Source: Euryodendron excelsum
Taxonomy: Eukaryota; Streptophyta; Magnoliopsida; Ericales; Pentaphylacaceae
Length of the DNA: 64,000 nt
NCBI GenBank assembly: GCA_033060915.1
Contig: CM065399.1
Coordinates: forward strand, 14,051,501 to 14,115,500
Direction: 5' to 3'
The notes below the pieces were generated by a model. That model made no database searches. It saw only the letters and a list, made by a program, of their open reading frames with translations, and was not told the origin of the DNA. The position numbers and the translations under genes are program-made. Every line of letters starts with the position of its first letter. Within the stretch, counting starts at the first letter, position 1. Shown in pieces: positions 32,390 to 44,379 of the stretch.

Positions 32390-33049
32390 ACATTTGTAGA
32401 GGGCTAAGCTCTGGGGCAACCCTAGCAGTAAGAAATGCTTATCTTTGAATCTTGAATATAATTAAAAAACAAAGGTCTTATATATGTATTTAATGAATAA
32501 ACTTAAACAGGGTGAAAGTCAACGGCCGCTACATTAATCTTCTTCCAACTCCCTCATTAATTAGCTGGCTAGAATAGATAGAAGTTGAAACCCTACAATC
32601 TTGTCACTTGTGCTGCTCTTGTTGGCACCATGGCCACCAGTATTGGTGATGGCTACCACTACACCTGTAGGCAGCTGCACTAGCACCTGCCAAAACAACC
32701 ATGCCTCCATCTTTGTTGACATTTGTAGAGGGCTAAGCTCTAGGGCAATCCCTAGCAGTAAGAAATGCTTATCTTTGAATCTTGAATGTAATTAAAAAAA
32801 CAAAGGTCTTATATATGTATTTAATGAATAAACTTAAACAGGGTGAAAGTCAACGGCTGCTACATTAATCTTCTTCCAATTCCCTCATTAATTAGCTGGC
32901 CAGAATAGATAGAAGTTGAAACCCTACAATCTCGTCACTTGTGCTGCTCTTGTTGGCATCATGGCCACCAGTATTGGTGATGGCTACCACTACACCTGTA
33001 GGCAGCTGCACTAGCACCTGCCAAAACAACCATGCCTCCATCTTTGTTG
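32390..33049. repeat. Tandem duplication of a 330-bp segment
   Basis: Unit 1 spans 32390-32718 and unit 2 32719-33049. They agree almost throughout, with about ten small differences. Both start 'acatttgtagagggctaagc' and end 'gcctccatctttgttg'. Each contains a short ATG frame around 'atggccaccagtattggtg', which I do not recognise as a protein. Confidence 0.9.
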
Positions 33050-35865
33050 CCAATGCTTTTGAGTAGTAACCTGCAGAAGGCTTGATTTTTTCTCTTGCTG
33101 TCGCAAGGTTGCAGAACCAAAATCAAAACTGATGTATTATCACCAACTTAATGTATTATATTATGCAACATATAGTCCTTTAATCAAGAGTTCATGTCAC
33201 AAGTGGCACCAATATAGATCCATTAACTTTCATTTCATGGAAGCTTCTGAGAAAATTGACAGAGTTGCGCATCAAGGAATATTATCTTTTTTGTTTTTTT
33301 TTTATCGAAAAGAACATTATCTTTATTAAACTAAACATTGCAACTACAACATTAAGTCTTTTGTTTTAATCGGCAAGTTGGAATGTAGATTCTTTTGGAT
33401 TATGAAAAGGATGACTTTTATTAGCTTATGAGAGCTCGTGAAATTCGTTTGTCTAATGAAAGAATAATGCCAACAAATGCTGAATTTCATAGAGTAATGC
33501 CTCTATTCTTAACTTAGTTGACCTTATGAAAGATCAATGCCATGGTTCTCAACCTTTCAAATTTATCATAGACCTAACCAGAAGCACGTTAGAGAGCGTC
33601 TATTGTTAAAATATTATCATACTGGGACTACATGTGTGTATATATATATTAAATATATTTGTATACAATACCTTCATAGGAAATGGAGGGATCAAGAAAT
33701 CAAAACAAGCTTCGTTCCTTCAATTTCTTAGCTTTCTGCGTCTAAAAACATTTTATTGTTCTACAAACAAAGTTTTCATGATTGTGCTTCGTCTATTTTT
33801 TTTGTTATATGTTGTATCGATTACCTATAGCTTAATACTTATATTCAGTTTTTATTTTCAGGTAGCATTGACATATGAGGTTTTTAGTTTGTTTTTGTTG
33901 TTAATCATATTGTATAGATCTTCGACAATATTTCTCATCTAACTTGATCTGTTAGATGTTCCAATTTTACCTATTAACGTGGTTTCCACCAATTCCTTTA
34001 TAACTCTTATGGGCCACTAGTCACTACGTACCTGGCAAGATGTGATGCTTCTTAATTCTTTTTAAAATTTGAGATTATTATGAGTATTCTTGGATGCTTT
34101 GAACAATGCAGTACTTTTTTTTCTGTAGACTTTTGTACATATTATATGTCAAAAAATGCATTCAAGGTGTTTGAAGAAAAGACTGATCAGAAGTTGGGGG
34201 TTCCAAAACAATTTTAATATTATCTTTACATTCTCCCACTTAGGGCAGAGGTGGTGGGCAGAGCTAGTGGAGGGATGGGGGAGGGAATGGGGTGGTGGTG
34301 GTGGAGGGGTTGAGCTGGACGGTTAGAGGTGACTGTTAGTGGTGGTGATAATTACTACTTGAAACCTAGCATTGTTTCTTTGTCAATCCAAATTTTGACA
34401 ATATTAAAACAAAATTTGGACACATCAATGATAGGTAATATTCGGCTTATAAAATCATCCCAGTAAATGATAGAATTGGCGTGGAGAATCGAGAAAATTG
34501 GTGTTTTCTATCCTTGCTGTCCATGGAAGGTAATTTTTAATTTTGATGATTAATTGTTCAGGATATTTGTAAGGTTTAGCATAGAACGAAATATGTATTT
34601 ATTTTGGAGTTTTGTTGGTGCACTTCTTTAAAGATTTATGTTACATAATTAGCTTGATTAGCATTAGAAATTGCATTATGTCCCATTCAACTAGCTTTTG
34701 TTTTTGGATTATATAGCTTCCCAAATAGCTTAGCCTTTGTGAAATTTGTGAATGCCTTGCAGGTTTCTAGAAAGAGCAAAACTCATGTACGTGAGAATAT
34801 CTTTATTTTATTGTAATTGTACTGCATGATGTCGCTTTTAGGCTAATTGGGTTGACGTGCTTTATGTGCAAACTTTACCTGTTTCAAATACTATGATCAT
34901 GCATACAAGTTTTATGAAATGTCATAATTTTTTCTTTGTTTTGTTTGGTTTTTTCTTCTAGTTCTGTTGTAAGAATAAAATGACAAGACTTTATTGTGCA
35001 TTTCTATTTAAGCTGGTATTGGATATTCGAATTTTAATGAGCTGTTGGTCCAAGAAATGGATGGAGAACATTACCAAGACTAAAAGGTTTAATGAGCTGC
35101 TGGTCCAAGAAGCTAATGTGAAGATTTTCTCCTTCTTGTTGCTGTAACAGTTTTGCTTTTCTGCTATCCTTTATATGCTATAGGTTTTTTTTTTTGGATG
35201 TTCTTATGGTTTATATTGGTAGCCTTGATGGTTTGCATACCTTGTGTTTCATAATGGGTTGCTACAAGTGCTGTCTGTTTATGATGTTCCTATAATAGGA
35301 ACATTGCACGTCTAATGTCAAGTAACTAATATAAGAGCTTCTTGGGTGTATCCCATTTGATTGGCGTGTTGCAGTTCTAACATGTTATTACTTCAATTTC
35401 TCCACGTTTTCAAGTATTTACTTACAACAAGTGTTGTTTCTTTTTTCTCTTTTTCTTTTTTACACTTTTTGTTCTTTTGTAGGCTTGGTAACAAAGGTTG
35501 TTGGCATTGATCCTGCTGTAGCATTGAAGGTGAGATCTTAATCCCACTTTACATTAAAGTGGATGAAGCCAACAATTCAATTACTTAAAAATTATTCTAT
35601 ATAAGTACTTAGTTGGAGAGTTCATGGGAATTTTGAATTCGATTGTTTATTTAAATGATTTTCTTATATGATTAATTTTTACTTTTCCTAGAAGTATAAA
35701 AAAAAAATTATGATAAGATGTTTGGTTGGACAATTTTCCTTCTTTTCTCTGATACCCACGATTCCTTTTTGACCGTTCTTACATTCTTAGTGTAATGCTA
35801 TTTAGTGTTTGATGAAACTTCCTCAAGAACTTTTTATTTGACATATTCCATCAAACTGGATACAT
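33050..35865. other. Spacer with weak exon-like traces
   Basis: No gene can be called. 'tttttgtag' followed by 46 open bases and 'gtgaga' at about 35474-35532 looks like a small plus-strand exon (GLVTKVVGIDPAVALK). 'tttaatgagctg.tggtcca' is present twice, near 35034 and 35088. A GGT/GGA-rich patch lies at 34245-34360. None can be joined into a gene model. Confidence 0.35.
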
Positions 35866-37075
35866 AGTAAGATTTAGGCACGAGTGACTTGTGGGAATGA
35901 ATGGCATGGTCGTTGAAGCCCCGATTCGAGAGATATAACATTTTTTTCTCTATTTTCCTTAGCTTTTTTTTTTAGAAAATAACGTGTTTTTGAGTCGTTT
36001 AGGTACTATAACTCACAAACGAGCTCGGAACTCCGTCAAACTCGACACATAGTAAGATTTAGGCACAAATGACATGTGAGAATGAATGGCACAGTCGCCA
36101 GAGTCCCGATTTGAGAGATTTAATATTTTTTTTCTCTCTTTTCCTTTGCTTTTTTTAGAAAATAATGTGTTTTCGACTCATTTGGGTACTAAAACCCACA
36201 AACGAGCTCGAGAGTTCGTCAAAATCGACACATAGTAAGATTTAGGCACGAGTGACGTGTAAGAACAAACGGTACGGTCGCCGAAGTCCCGGTTTGAGAG
36301 ATATACAAAAAATTTCTCTCTTTTCCTTGGCTTTTTTTAAGAAAATAACATGTTTTCGAGTCGTTTAGGTACTAAAACTCACAAACGAGCTCAGAACTCC
36401 ATCAAACTCGACAATTAGTAAGATTTAGGCAAAAGCGACGTGTGGGAACAAATGGCATGGTCACCGAAGTCCCAGTTTGAGAGATTTAACATTTTTTTCT
36501 TCTCTTTTTCTTAGCTTTTTTTAGAATATTGAATTTTTCAAGCCGTTTGGGTACGAAAACCCCCAAATTAGCTCAAAACTTCGTCAAACTTGACACGTAG
36601 TAAGATTTAGGCACGAGTCACGCGTGGGAATGAACGACACAGTTATCGTAGTCCTGATTTGAGAGATTTAATATTTTTTCCCTCTCTTTTCCTCAGCTTT
36701 GTTTAGAATAATGTGTTTTTCGAGCCGTTTGGGTACTAAAACCCTCAAACGAGCTCAAAACTCCGTCAAACTCTACACGTAGTAAGATTTAGGTATGAGT
36801 GACGTATAGGAATAAACGACATAGTCACAAGAGTCCCGATTTGAGAGATGTAATACTTTTTTTCTATTTTTTCCTTAGCTTTTTTTAGAATAACGTGTTT
36901 TTTGAGCCGTTTAAGTACTAAAACCTCCAAACCAACTCGGGACTCTGTCAAACTTGACACTTAGGAAGGTTTAAGCATGAGTGACTTGTGGGAACAAATA
37001 GTACGATCATCGGAGTCCCGGTTTGAGAGATGTAACACTTTTTTCCTGTCTTTTCCTTAGTTTTTTTAAAATAAC
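35846..37075. repeat. 183-bp tandem array, about 6.6 units
   Basis: Unit starts ('agtaagatttaggca') are near 35866, 36051, 36233, 36417, 36599, 36781 and 36962, giving periods of 181-185 bp. Each unit has 'gtgggaatgaatggca', 'cgattcgagagat', a T-rich run, 'gtttttgagtcgttt', 'gtactaaaac' and 'caaacgagctc'. Divergence between units is moderate, around 15 percent by eye. The monomer length is in the range typical of plant satellites. Confidence 0.9.
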
Positions 37076-37149
37076 CGTTTTGTGTAATTGTATTAATTAT
37101 GTCTAAGTTTTTTGAATTTCTTATTTAAAAATATTATATTTATTATTGT

Positions 37150-37400
37150 AGAATTGAGTAAAGATTTCTTTACTTTATTTTGGTATTCCGAAACTCGAAT
37201 TAACGGAAGGAGTTCTTATTAGCATAAATTCATTGACAGAAATTGATGGAGAACTATTGAGTCCAAATTATTACAAAGTTTTGTTCAAAATACTCAAAAA
37301 CCTAACGTTTTATTAGAACGACCTTGCAAATACATTACAATTGTTGGAGAATCTGTTGGCCGACATGTGGCTTGGCTTTCTCATGATGTAAATTACATTT
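37150..37400 (+). pseudogene. Possible CACTA-associated coding remnant
   Basis: From 37230 an open frame reads 'EIDGELLSPNYYKVLFKILK'. After a one-base frameshift near 37302 it continues 'CKYITIVGESVGRHVAWLSH'. The 'VGRHVAW' part resembles the end of plant En/Spm-associated proteins as I remember them. It lies between the 183-bp array and the CACTA end, which supports but does not prove the link. Confidence 0.35.
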
Positions 37401-37799
37401 TTAGTTCAATAAGCCCATATATTACATTCATATCGATTAATTTTATTTATTGTGTCATTATCATGTCTAATTTTTTTTGTTTTCTTCTTTTCAGGTTATT
37501 CATAAAGAATAGGTGGATGGTCTTTTTTGTATTGGCTTATGTTGTAATAAACTAAAAACTTTCTTTTATTGTATAAATTTTTCATTTAGGTCGTTCTTTT
37601 TTGTGAGAGGTTATGTATGTACTTTGGTTTTATTTTGAATTTTGATGGAAGACAATATTGTTTGTTTGTTTGTTGTTTCGATATATAAATTAAAATGAAA
37701 TATTAATTTTGTTAAGTATTTATTTAAGCATTTTGGTTTTAGTGAATGTTTAAATTTGGTAGTCTTGATCATATTAAATGTTCATTTTATCAGGGTAAA

Positions 37800-38335
37800 T
37801 AACAAATTACAAAAATCATTTCTAATATGAACCAAATTTTTTTTTTTTTATTTTCAAAAGTATCTGCAACGGCAGGGACCGTTGCAAATACTTCGGCTAT
37901 TTTAAATCAATTATTACGAAATAGTATTTGCGACAGCAGGTACCGTCGCAAATACTTCAGCGATTTTAAATCAAATATTTTGAATTAGTATTTGCGACGG
38001 CAGCAACCGTTACAAAAGGGGGTCATTTTTAAATTTTATTACATGAAAATTGCATTAGCGACGACAATATATCTGTCGCAAAAAGGCTTATTTGCGACGG
38101 CAAGCTAAACCGTCGCAAATAAATTTGATCCCGTCATCCACTATTTGCGACGGGAATGTGCCATCGCAAATAGTCACCATGTTGTCGCATAGCCGTCGCT
38201 AAAAATATTTGCGATCCCACCATTTGTGTCGCCTAAAATGCCGTCGCTCAGCCATCGCAAATAAGCATTTGTGATGGCATTTTGAGTATTTGCGATGGCA
38301 TTGAGCTGTCGCAAATAATGCATTTTCTTGTAGTG
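37800..38335 (-). mobile_element. CACTA (En/Spm) terminal region
   Basis: On the minus strand it starts CACTACAAGAAAATGCATT at 38335, the classical CACTA terminus. Behind it are at least ten subterminal copies of 'tatttgcgacgg' or its complement 'ccgtcgcaaata', several paired as short palindromes (for example 37981-38015 and 38090-38120). The opposite CACTA end was not found to the left, so the element's extent is unknown. Next to the terminus is 'act' (38336-38338), a candidate 3-bp duplication. Confidence 0.85.
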
Positions 38336-39361
38336 ACTATTTTTACCATGGGACCATACAAAGCCCCAGAACCAGATGAATTCAGCCAAAATTTTATTAG
38401 AAGTTGATGCAGATCGCATAGCCGAAGATTATTTGGAGACGCGGCGACGGCGATATACCCGGGCCGGTGGTCGGTAAACTTCAATCGACCATAACTTTTG
38501 ACTTGTAACTCCGTTTTGTCATTATAATATGTTGTTGAAAAGGTATCGACGAGCCGGAGAAAGGGGAAAATATGAAATGATTTTTCAACCTAAGAAATCG
38601 TGAAAAAACGCTTCTAAATACGGTTTTGAGCCTATTTTGTGTTTTGGGCTTATTTTTTTAGGCTTTTTGTCAGTTTTCCTTTTAACCCGGTTTTGTCCCT
38701 GGCCTAAGGTTTTGTGCCGCCTATTTATGTTCTTGTTTAAGACATTTTCAGCAGCTTTGGATGAATAATAAACTTGTGTACGATTTTGCACTTTTCCAAC
38801 CATTCTGTATTTTCTATGAAAATCAACGAGTGTTTGATGCTCTAGAACCTAGCATTTGTGGTGAATCAATAGGTTTCAGGACCACTCTGAATCCGGTATT
38901 CGTGGTGAATCAACGGATTAGAGTTTATTTTCTTGTTTTCTTAATATCCGCTGCATCAGAAGTACTGCCACATTATAGGATCAGCCATGACATATATAGT
39001 ACAAAAAGCTTTTGGTCAGGGCAAACTCTTGGAGGGAATTAATAAAACACTCATTACTCTAATACCCAAGGTTGATCACCCAGAGAGTTTGAGTCAATTC
39101 AGACCTATTAGTTTGTGTAACGTGACTATGAGAATCATCTCAAAGGTCTTAGTCAATCGCTTATGTCGCTTACTCAACAAGCTCATCAGTCCAAACCAAT
39201 CCATCTTTATTCCAGGAAGACAGACATCAGACAATATTGTGATCATTCATAAGTTAGTCCATTCTATGCGACGAACGAAAGGGAAGAAAGGAAGGCTAAC
39301 TGTGAAGATAGACCTAGCCAAGGCCTATGATAGAATCAATTGGAACTACATGAGCTTATAG
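38336..39361 (+). pseudogene. LINE (L1-type) reverse transcriptase fragment
   Basis: Starts 'FTMGPYKAPEPDEF', the start of a plant LINE RT domain. It is split by the solo LTR at 38405-38958 and continues 'VQKAFGQGKLLEGINKTLIT', 'LIPKVDHPESLSQFRPISLC', 'NQSIFIPGRQTSDNIVI' and 'KIDLAKAYDRINW'. It ends at a stop at 39361, before the catalytic (F/Y)XDD motif, and what follows is unrelated. It lies directly beside the CACTA end, so the CACTA element may have inserted into it. Confidence 0.85.
38405..38958. mobile_element. Solo LTR, 554 bp, inside the LINE fragment
   Basis: Ends TGATGCAG and CTGCATCA (perfect 8-bp inverted ends). It is flanked by a perfect 5-bp duplication gaagt (38400-38404, 38959-38963). 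No internal region remains, so it is the product of LTR-LTR recombination. LINE sequence continues on both sides. Family is not identified. Confidence 0.9.
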
Positions 39362-39486
39362 GAACAAAAAAATAAAGTAGATACAAGAAAATGTAGAGAC
39401 AAGAAAATAAAAAATAAAACTAACCTTAATTTTTTGTTTGTAGTAACAAGTCAAGAAGTACTAATACTTATATTTTTTAGTTCAAG

Positions 39487-39517
<31 letters not shown>

Positions 39518-41548
39518 ATTTGTCAACCCTTTTTTGGATCCTTGTCGACAAATCCTTTTCATTTGGGATCCTCTAAAGCGGAACTTAAAGAGATTTTTTT
39601 TGTTCGAGAAGGGTTTAGGCTTAGATTGGATAAAAAATAAGAGGGTAGGCTAAAGATTTAGTGGGCTAAAAGTTGAAGTATAAAAAAAAACACTTTGGGC
39701 TAATCTCACCTAGATTGTAATCCAGCGAGCCTTTGGTACGCCTCCGCCCTTGGTGGTAAGCATTCCTAGCATAAAGGCACTGTGTGTATAGAAGAACAAG
39801 TTTCAATCTATTTGCTAGAGTTTTGCAATGATTTTATTTATCACAAAAAGGCATTGTAGAGCTAGAGAGGGAAATCAATTTGTTGACTGGAACTCCTAGT
39901 CATCGTGTGGGATTTAGTAGAAACGATTCTTTATCTTTCTTTCCCCATTTTTTTACGTCTAGTTTATGCTATGATGTTAAATAGAGTATCTGGATATGCT
40001 TCTATGGATATGCTTCTAAAGCTTATGTTATGATGTGGAAGGGGAAGGACCTTTAAACTTTAAACTTCCAGAAAATGTATATATATAATAAAATAAAAAG
40101 GAAACAGAAGTAAAATTCCAGCCATAGAAAGGTATAGTTCAAACAATTAATGCTTTGAGTTCAAACCAAAAAAAAAAAAAAAAACTGTAAAATCTCCAGA
40201 AATTATGGGGCTATTTTAATGCATTGAAACCTGACCATATCTACTGCATGACTTCATTTCCTTTTTATTTTTTTTTCTTTTTTTTGCATGATTTTTTTAT
40301 TATCTTCTACACACGAAATAATTGCATGATGTTTGCGTATGAAATGAGACTTTATCAATAACATGTCTTGCTCTTAAACTTTGAGATATTGGAAGAAACC
40401 AATCAATTTGTAGATCGATAAAGAAACAACAATAAATATAGAAATAAATAAGAATTGGAATTTGCTGCTATGCGCAATGCTTGAAAAAGGGAAGAATCAT
40501 TTCCTTTAGTATTGGAATGGTCAATCGCCCTTTAATTAGTCAAGATACAAGTTGATTGAAAAAGAACAAGAAATGTGTAGTCCTATGTATTGAGCACAAG
40601 AGTACAGAACCAAGTCTTATGCAAAAAAGTTTAAATGAATATAATCAAACCAAAAGGTGAACAAAAATACAGTCACATATCTGTTGTCACAAGTATAAAA
40701 TTCAAACTCTGCGCCGAAATTCAAAATTAATTTTCAAGCCATGCGCATTAGTGTGTACACTATTCTGGCTTTTTCTATTTGCCAACAATTTGATAACAAT
40801 CATAGCCGCTTTACATTTGTTTACAAAGCTTAGCTCTGTTGTTGCGAAAACTTCCCCTTTTCTTTGGTCTATGTTTGAAGAAGAAACACCGAGCTGGGTA
40901 GTACAAGAGGAAATCTAAAATCACAGGGGATGCGGCAATGATTGAGGAGGTTGCTGCCTCAGTGATCCAACCAGAGCACAGACTTTGAAGGGAGAGAGAA
41001 AAACTAGCGAGGGAAATCACACTTTGTAGCTTGATAAATGATTCAATGCTGCTGGTACGTTTTAAGACAAGGTGCATAGGTTAACTACAACGTGGATAGC
41101 TAAACTACAACCAATAGAAGAATTAAAAATGTATAGAAAGAAACATCCCAACAACACATGACATGGATGAGTTTTCTGCCACTGCGTAACAGTAGCAACA
41201 CAAACTTGGGAGTATAAATCAGAAATATTTTTCCCATTCTAGGACGTTATGAATGGCGGAGTAATCACCATGCACGATTCAACACCAATTGTCAGAGTAT
41301 TTTGAAGTTTGGTAGGTCAATTAATAGAGGAGGCTCATTTCGACCACCCCATGTTATTCGAAGTACAAAGAAACCAAATGTGTAATCATCTATGACATAA
41401 GAACTACTGAATTACACACTAACCATGGGGAAGAGAATAGCGATAGCAAAAAAAAAAAAAAAACCATTGTTTTAGGGCCTTGATGATTCAGCATTCCATT
41501 ATGTAGGGCATGTATCAAATTATCAAATCTTTAGATTTATTCTTTGAT
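39362..41548. other. Unassigned spacer
   Basis: AT-rich, with homopolymer runs and a GA microsatellite (39488-39514). An 88-codon minus-strand frame at 40811-41077 has no recognisable domain and no supporting splice or promoter context, so it is not called. Confidence 0.45.
39488..39514. repeat. (GA)n microsatellite
   Basis: Thirteen or more GA units. Confidence 0.95.
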
Positions 41549-41765
41549 TTTTTTTTTTTTTTACTAATTAGGTGTTCGGGCCAACTTGCGCGCAACTCGA
41601 CTAATTTTGAGAGTTTGTATAGTCCCTCGTCCCACACAAACTAAATAATTACCAGCTGAAAGGTTTTGAGAGAAACTCATGCGCTTGGCAAGAGTTGAAC
41701 CATTGACCTCTTTTAAAGAAGTTATAAATTCTAACCAACTGAGCTAAGCTAGTCTTTCTATTCAT
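41549..41765 (-). mobile_element. tRNA-derived SINE
   Basis: Minus strand: 'tagcttagctcagttggtta' (A box region), then 'ggtcaatggttcaactc' (B box) 30 bases on, an unrelated body including 'gtgggacgagggactata', and an A-run tail (plus-strand T-run at 41549-41562). The order head, body and tail is that of plant SINEs. No clear target duplication is visible. Confidence 0.75.
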
Positions 41766-42144
41766 ATTTTTTTGACGTCTGTGCAGGTGGGACTCAATGA
41801 ACCATGAATGCTGCTTGGTAGTAACTGCAGCACATTTTCTCCTCATATTTGTCTAAAACAGAAAACAAAAATTGATAACAATAATAATAATATGGGCTGT
41901 TTATTTTTATTTTAAATTTCTGTGGTGGGCCCAGTGATACTATCCTTGTACAACATCTTGGTGGTGAGTGTTTCTTTTACATTATTCTATTAAAACTAAT
42001 TATTAACTTTGTTAATAGACTCTGACTAACAATCATAAATGCTGTTCTTTGAATTAAAGTATGAAGTATAGGAAAGAATCCAATGCAAAACATGTATACA
42101 AGGTATACAAATAACCTGTACACTAGTTTAAGCCTTTGCGAATG
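41766..42144. other. Unassigned spacer
   Basis: AT-rich, with nothing recognised. Confidence 0.4.
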
Positions 42145-42577
42145 TACAGATTTGTTTTATTTCCTAGTTTAACTCTTTTTGTTTAAAGGTTTTGAGTTTT
42201 TTTTCCCCAAAGTAACATTGTGTGTGAAAATTATACTTTTTCTAACACTTTCTCAAAAACAATTCTCATTCTAACATTATTTGTGTCATTGTTAAAAAAA
42301 TTTTAACATTTCATACTTTTTGTTATATTAAAAATAGAAATATAAAAATATATTGCTATCAATGTTCAAATTATGGACTCTGGCACGATTTCAAGGTTGT
42401 GACTGCAATGCTTAATCGTCGTTGGTAAACGTAATGTACCAATGCCGAACTCATCTTGCAAGCTATTAAACTTCAGCTTGACTGGCAAGCGCACTTTGAT
42501 ACAAGCTTTTTACAAAGTCCTTATTTCTTCTATGATCTTCTCCTGATGATGCTCTGTTTGTAGCTCTTGCCTCCGTC

Positions 42578-42611
<34 letters not shown>

Positions 42612-43245
42612 CATGCAAGTGTATGCATATGTAAAAGTTTTCTAATTACTTAAGGTAACTTGGACGTATCACGAGAAATGGTGCAAAGTCAATTGTTGCT
42701 TGTTGGAGCTATAAATTGCCACTGATGATTAAATATCCATTTGTGTTTGGGATTATTTTTGCATGAAATTCAGTCTACTTGTTCTTCCTCTATGCTGAGC
42801 CGTCAGATTTCTCACCAAGAAATCTATATCTAAACTTCAGAGTATATCCAGACAGAGAAAGGAAATCATGAACTTTTCTGTAACTTTCATCAATAATGCT
42901 TGGGCTTATATCTTGGCATCTAAATTGCCATTGACGAGCTATTCCACTACTTACTAAGTTAGGGTTTACTCTTACAAATTTCTGCCATTAACGGGATGTA
43001 TATATCACTGTAATATATTTTTTTTATATATTTATTTTTTCTTAATTTTATTATAATAAAAAAAATCTAACAAGTCAATAAAATTGAAACAAAGTAGAAT
43101 AAATGGCACAAATAATGTTAGAATGAGAATTGTTTTTAAGATAATATTACATAAGGAATTATTTTTACAAAGAATGTTATTTTGGCCAAAAACTCAAAGG
43201 TTTTACATAAATAAAGAAATAAATTAGAAAATCGGATATAATGCT
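42145..43245. mobile_element. Long-TIR element carrying unique sequence
   Basis: The arm at about 42150-42297 and the arm at about 43083-43245 are inverted complements. Best matched are 'aaaacaattctcattctaac' (42256-42275) and its complement at 43110-43129, and 'gttttgag...aagtaacatt' with its partner at 43165-43205. Between them lie about 780 bp, including a part of more even base composition (42350-42960) and an (ATGT)n run at 42585-42612. Mutator-like origin is suggested by arm length. The ends and target duplication are not resolved. Confidence 0.55.
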
Positions 43246-44314
43246 TTTTGGTTATGTTTTTAATAAAATGAGATAACTGTGCATTTGTCTATACATATAT
43301 TTTGAATTTAAATTGAAAATCAACATATCTACTTTTTTATAGAGATGTTAATTAGTATAAATTTTTGTTTTATCAATCATATACAAGACTGGATTTGGGG
43401 CTTTTTTCTCCTATGCTTTGAGGGGCTTTTTATAATTTTTCTAGCTTTCTTTTCAGCTTTTAAGCTTTCTGGTAAATAGATACATTGGAGAGCCCCCACT
43501 GCTGTGAACTTAGTAGCTTGAAGAAAAACTTTAGCGCAGCATTGGCACAAACCGTGTCAATTCGCTACATAATAAAGCATTCCCCTTTGATGAAGAGTAT
43601 ACATACGCAAAGAAAGTAGCCGACATAGCATCAGATGTGTGGGATAAGGCATGGACATGAACCAAATTTTGGGATTTATTCTTAATTCACTAGCATAACA
43701 TCCTTCCTCCCCAAAATTTTTAGACCTCTCCAGAGGCCAGTAGGCATTATCTAACTACCAAAGCTAAATTGACACTACCTTATAATGAACATGAATTGTA
43801 AAACATGAACTGTTTAGAGTTGCCTCACTCCTTGAAAGTTTCAAGAAAGGATTACCATGGTTCCTGTGGCTATTTTGGGCTTGGGCATCTACATGGGACT
43901 TTCCTTTGACTGGGGATGACGACAAAAAGGAATCATGGAGCCTCAGTTGGCATATCTGCAAATATTTTTTTTTTTTTGGGGGGGGGGGGGGGGTTGTTTA
44001 AGAATAAGTGAGCCCATGAGGACGCTTGGGCTTTCACTGGCTTGGGCTTTCTATAATACCTCACACATCATCCTATGCCAACTTTGTTTAGTTGTCAAAA
44101 TTACATACTACCAGTGATTCAATCCTTTCTTTGTCTGGTTTGAGAGGGTTCATGGCACGGTAACGCTACCTTGAATCATAGCCCATTTTACATTGTTAGG
44201 GGAAAAGAAAAGAATAATAATAATAAGTAAGCTTAAAAATTAAGAACCATATTGGGTAACTTTGGACCGATTGGGCCAACAATCAAAGTAAAAAAAATTT
44301 GGAATTTTAAAATA
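43246..44314. other. Unassigned spacer
   Basis: No supported gene. It contains a T13G16 run at 43965-43993. Confidence 0.45.
43965..43993. repeat. T-run followed by 16-base G-run
   Basis: Thirteen T, then sixteen G with no interruption. The G-run could form quadruplex DNA and is a likely place for assembly length errors. Confidence 0.9.
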
Positions 44315-44316
44315 TG

Positions 44317-44357
<41 letters not shown>
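44315..44357. repeat. (TA)n(GA)n compound microsatellite
   Basis: About eight TA units, then about thirteen GA units, 20 bp before the PIF/Harbinger-type element. Confidence 0.95.
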
Positions 44358-44379
44358 TTTGACTGTAGCAACTCAGTTA

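Noticed and set aside
37800..38335. CRISPR-like array of regularly spaced palindromes
   Set aside because: Plant DNA, irregular spacing, and a CACTA terminus directly beside it explain the repeats.
40811..41077. 88-codon minus-strand frame as a small gene
   Set aside because: Hydrophobic and serine-rich by chance; no homology recognised, no promoter or splice context.
41649..41846. 65-codon minus-strand frame
   Set aside because: Runs over the SINE head; the tRNA-like boxes explain the sequence better.
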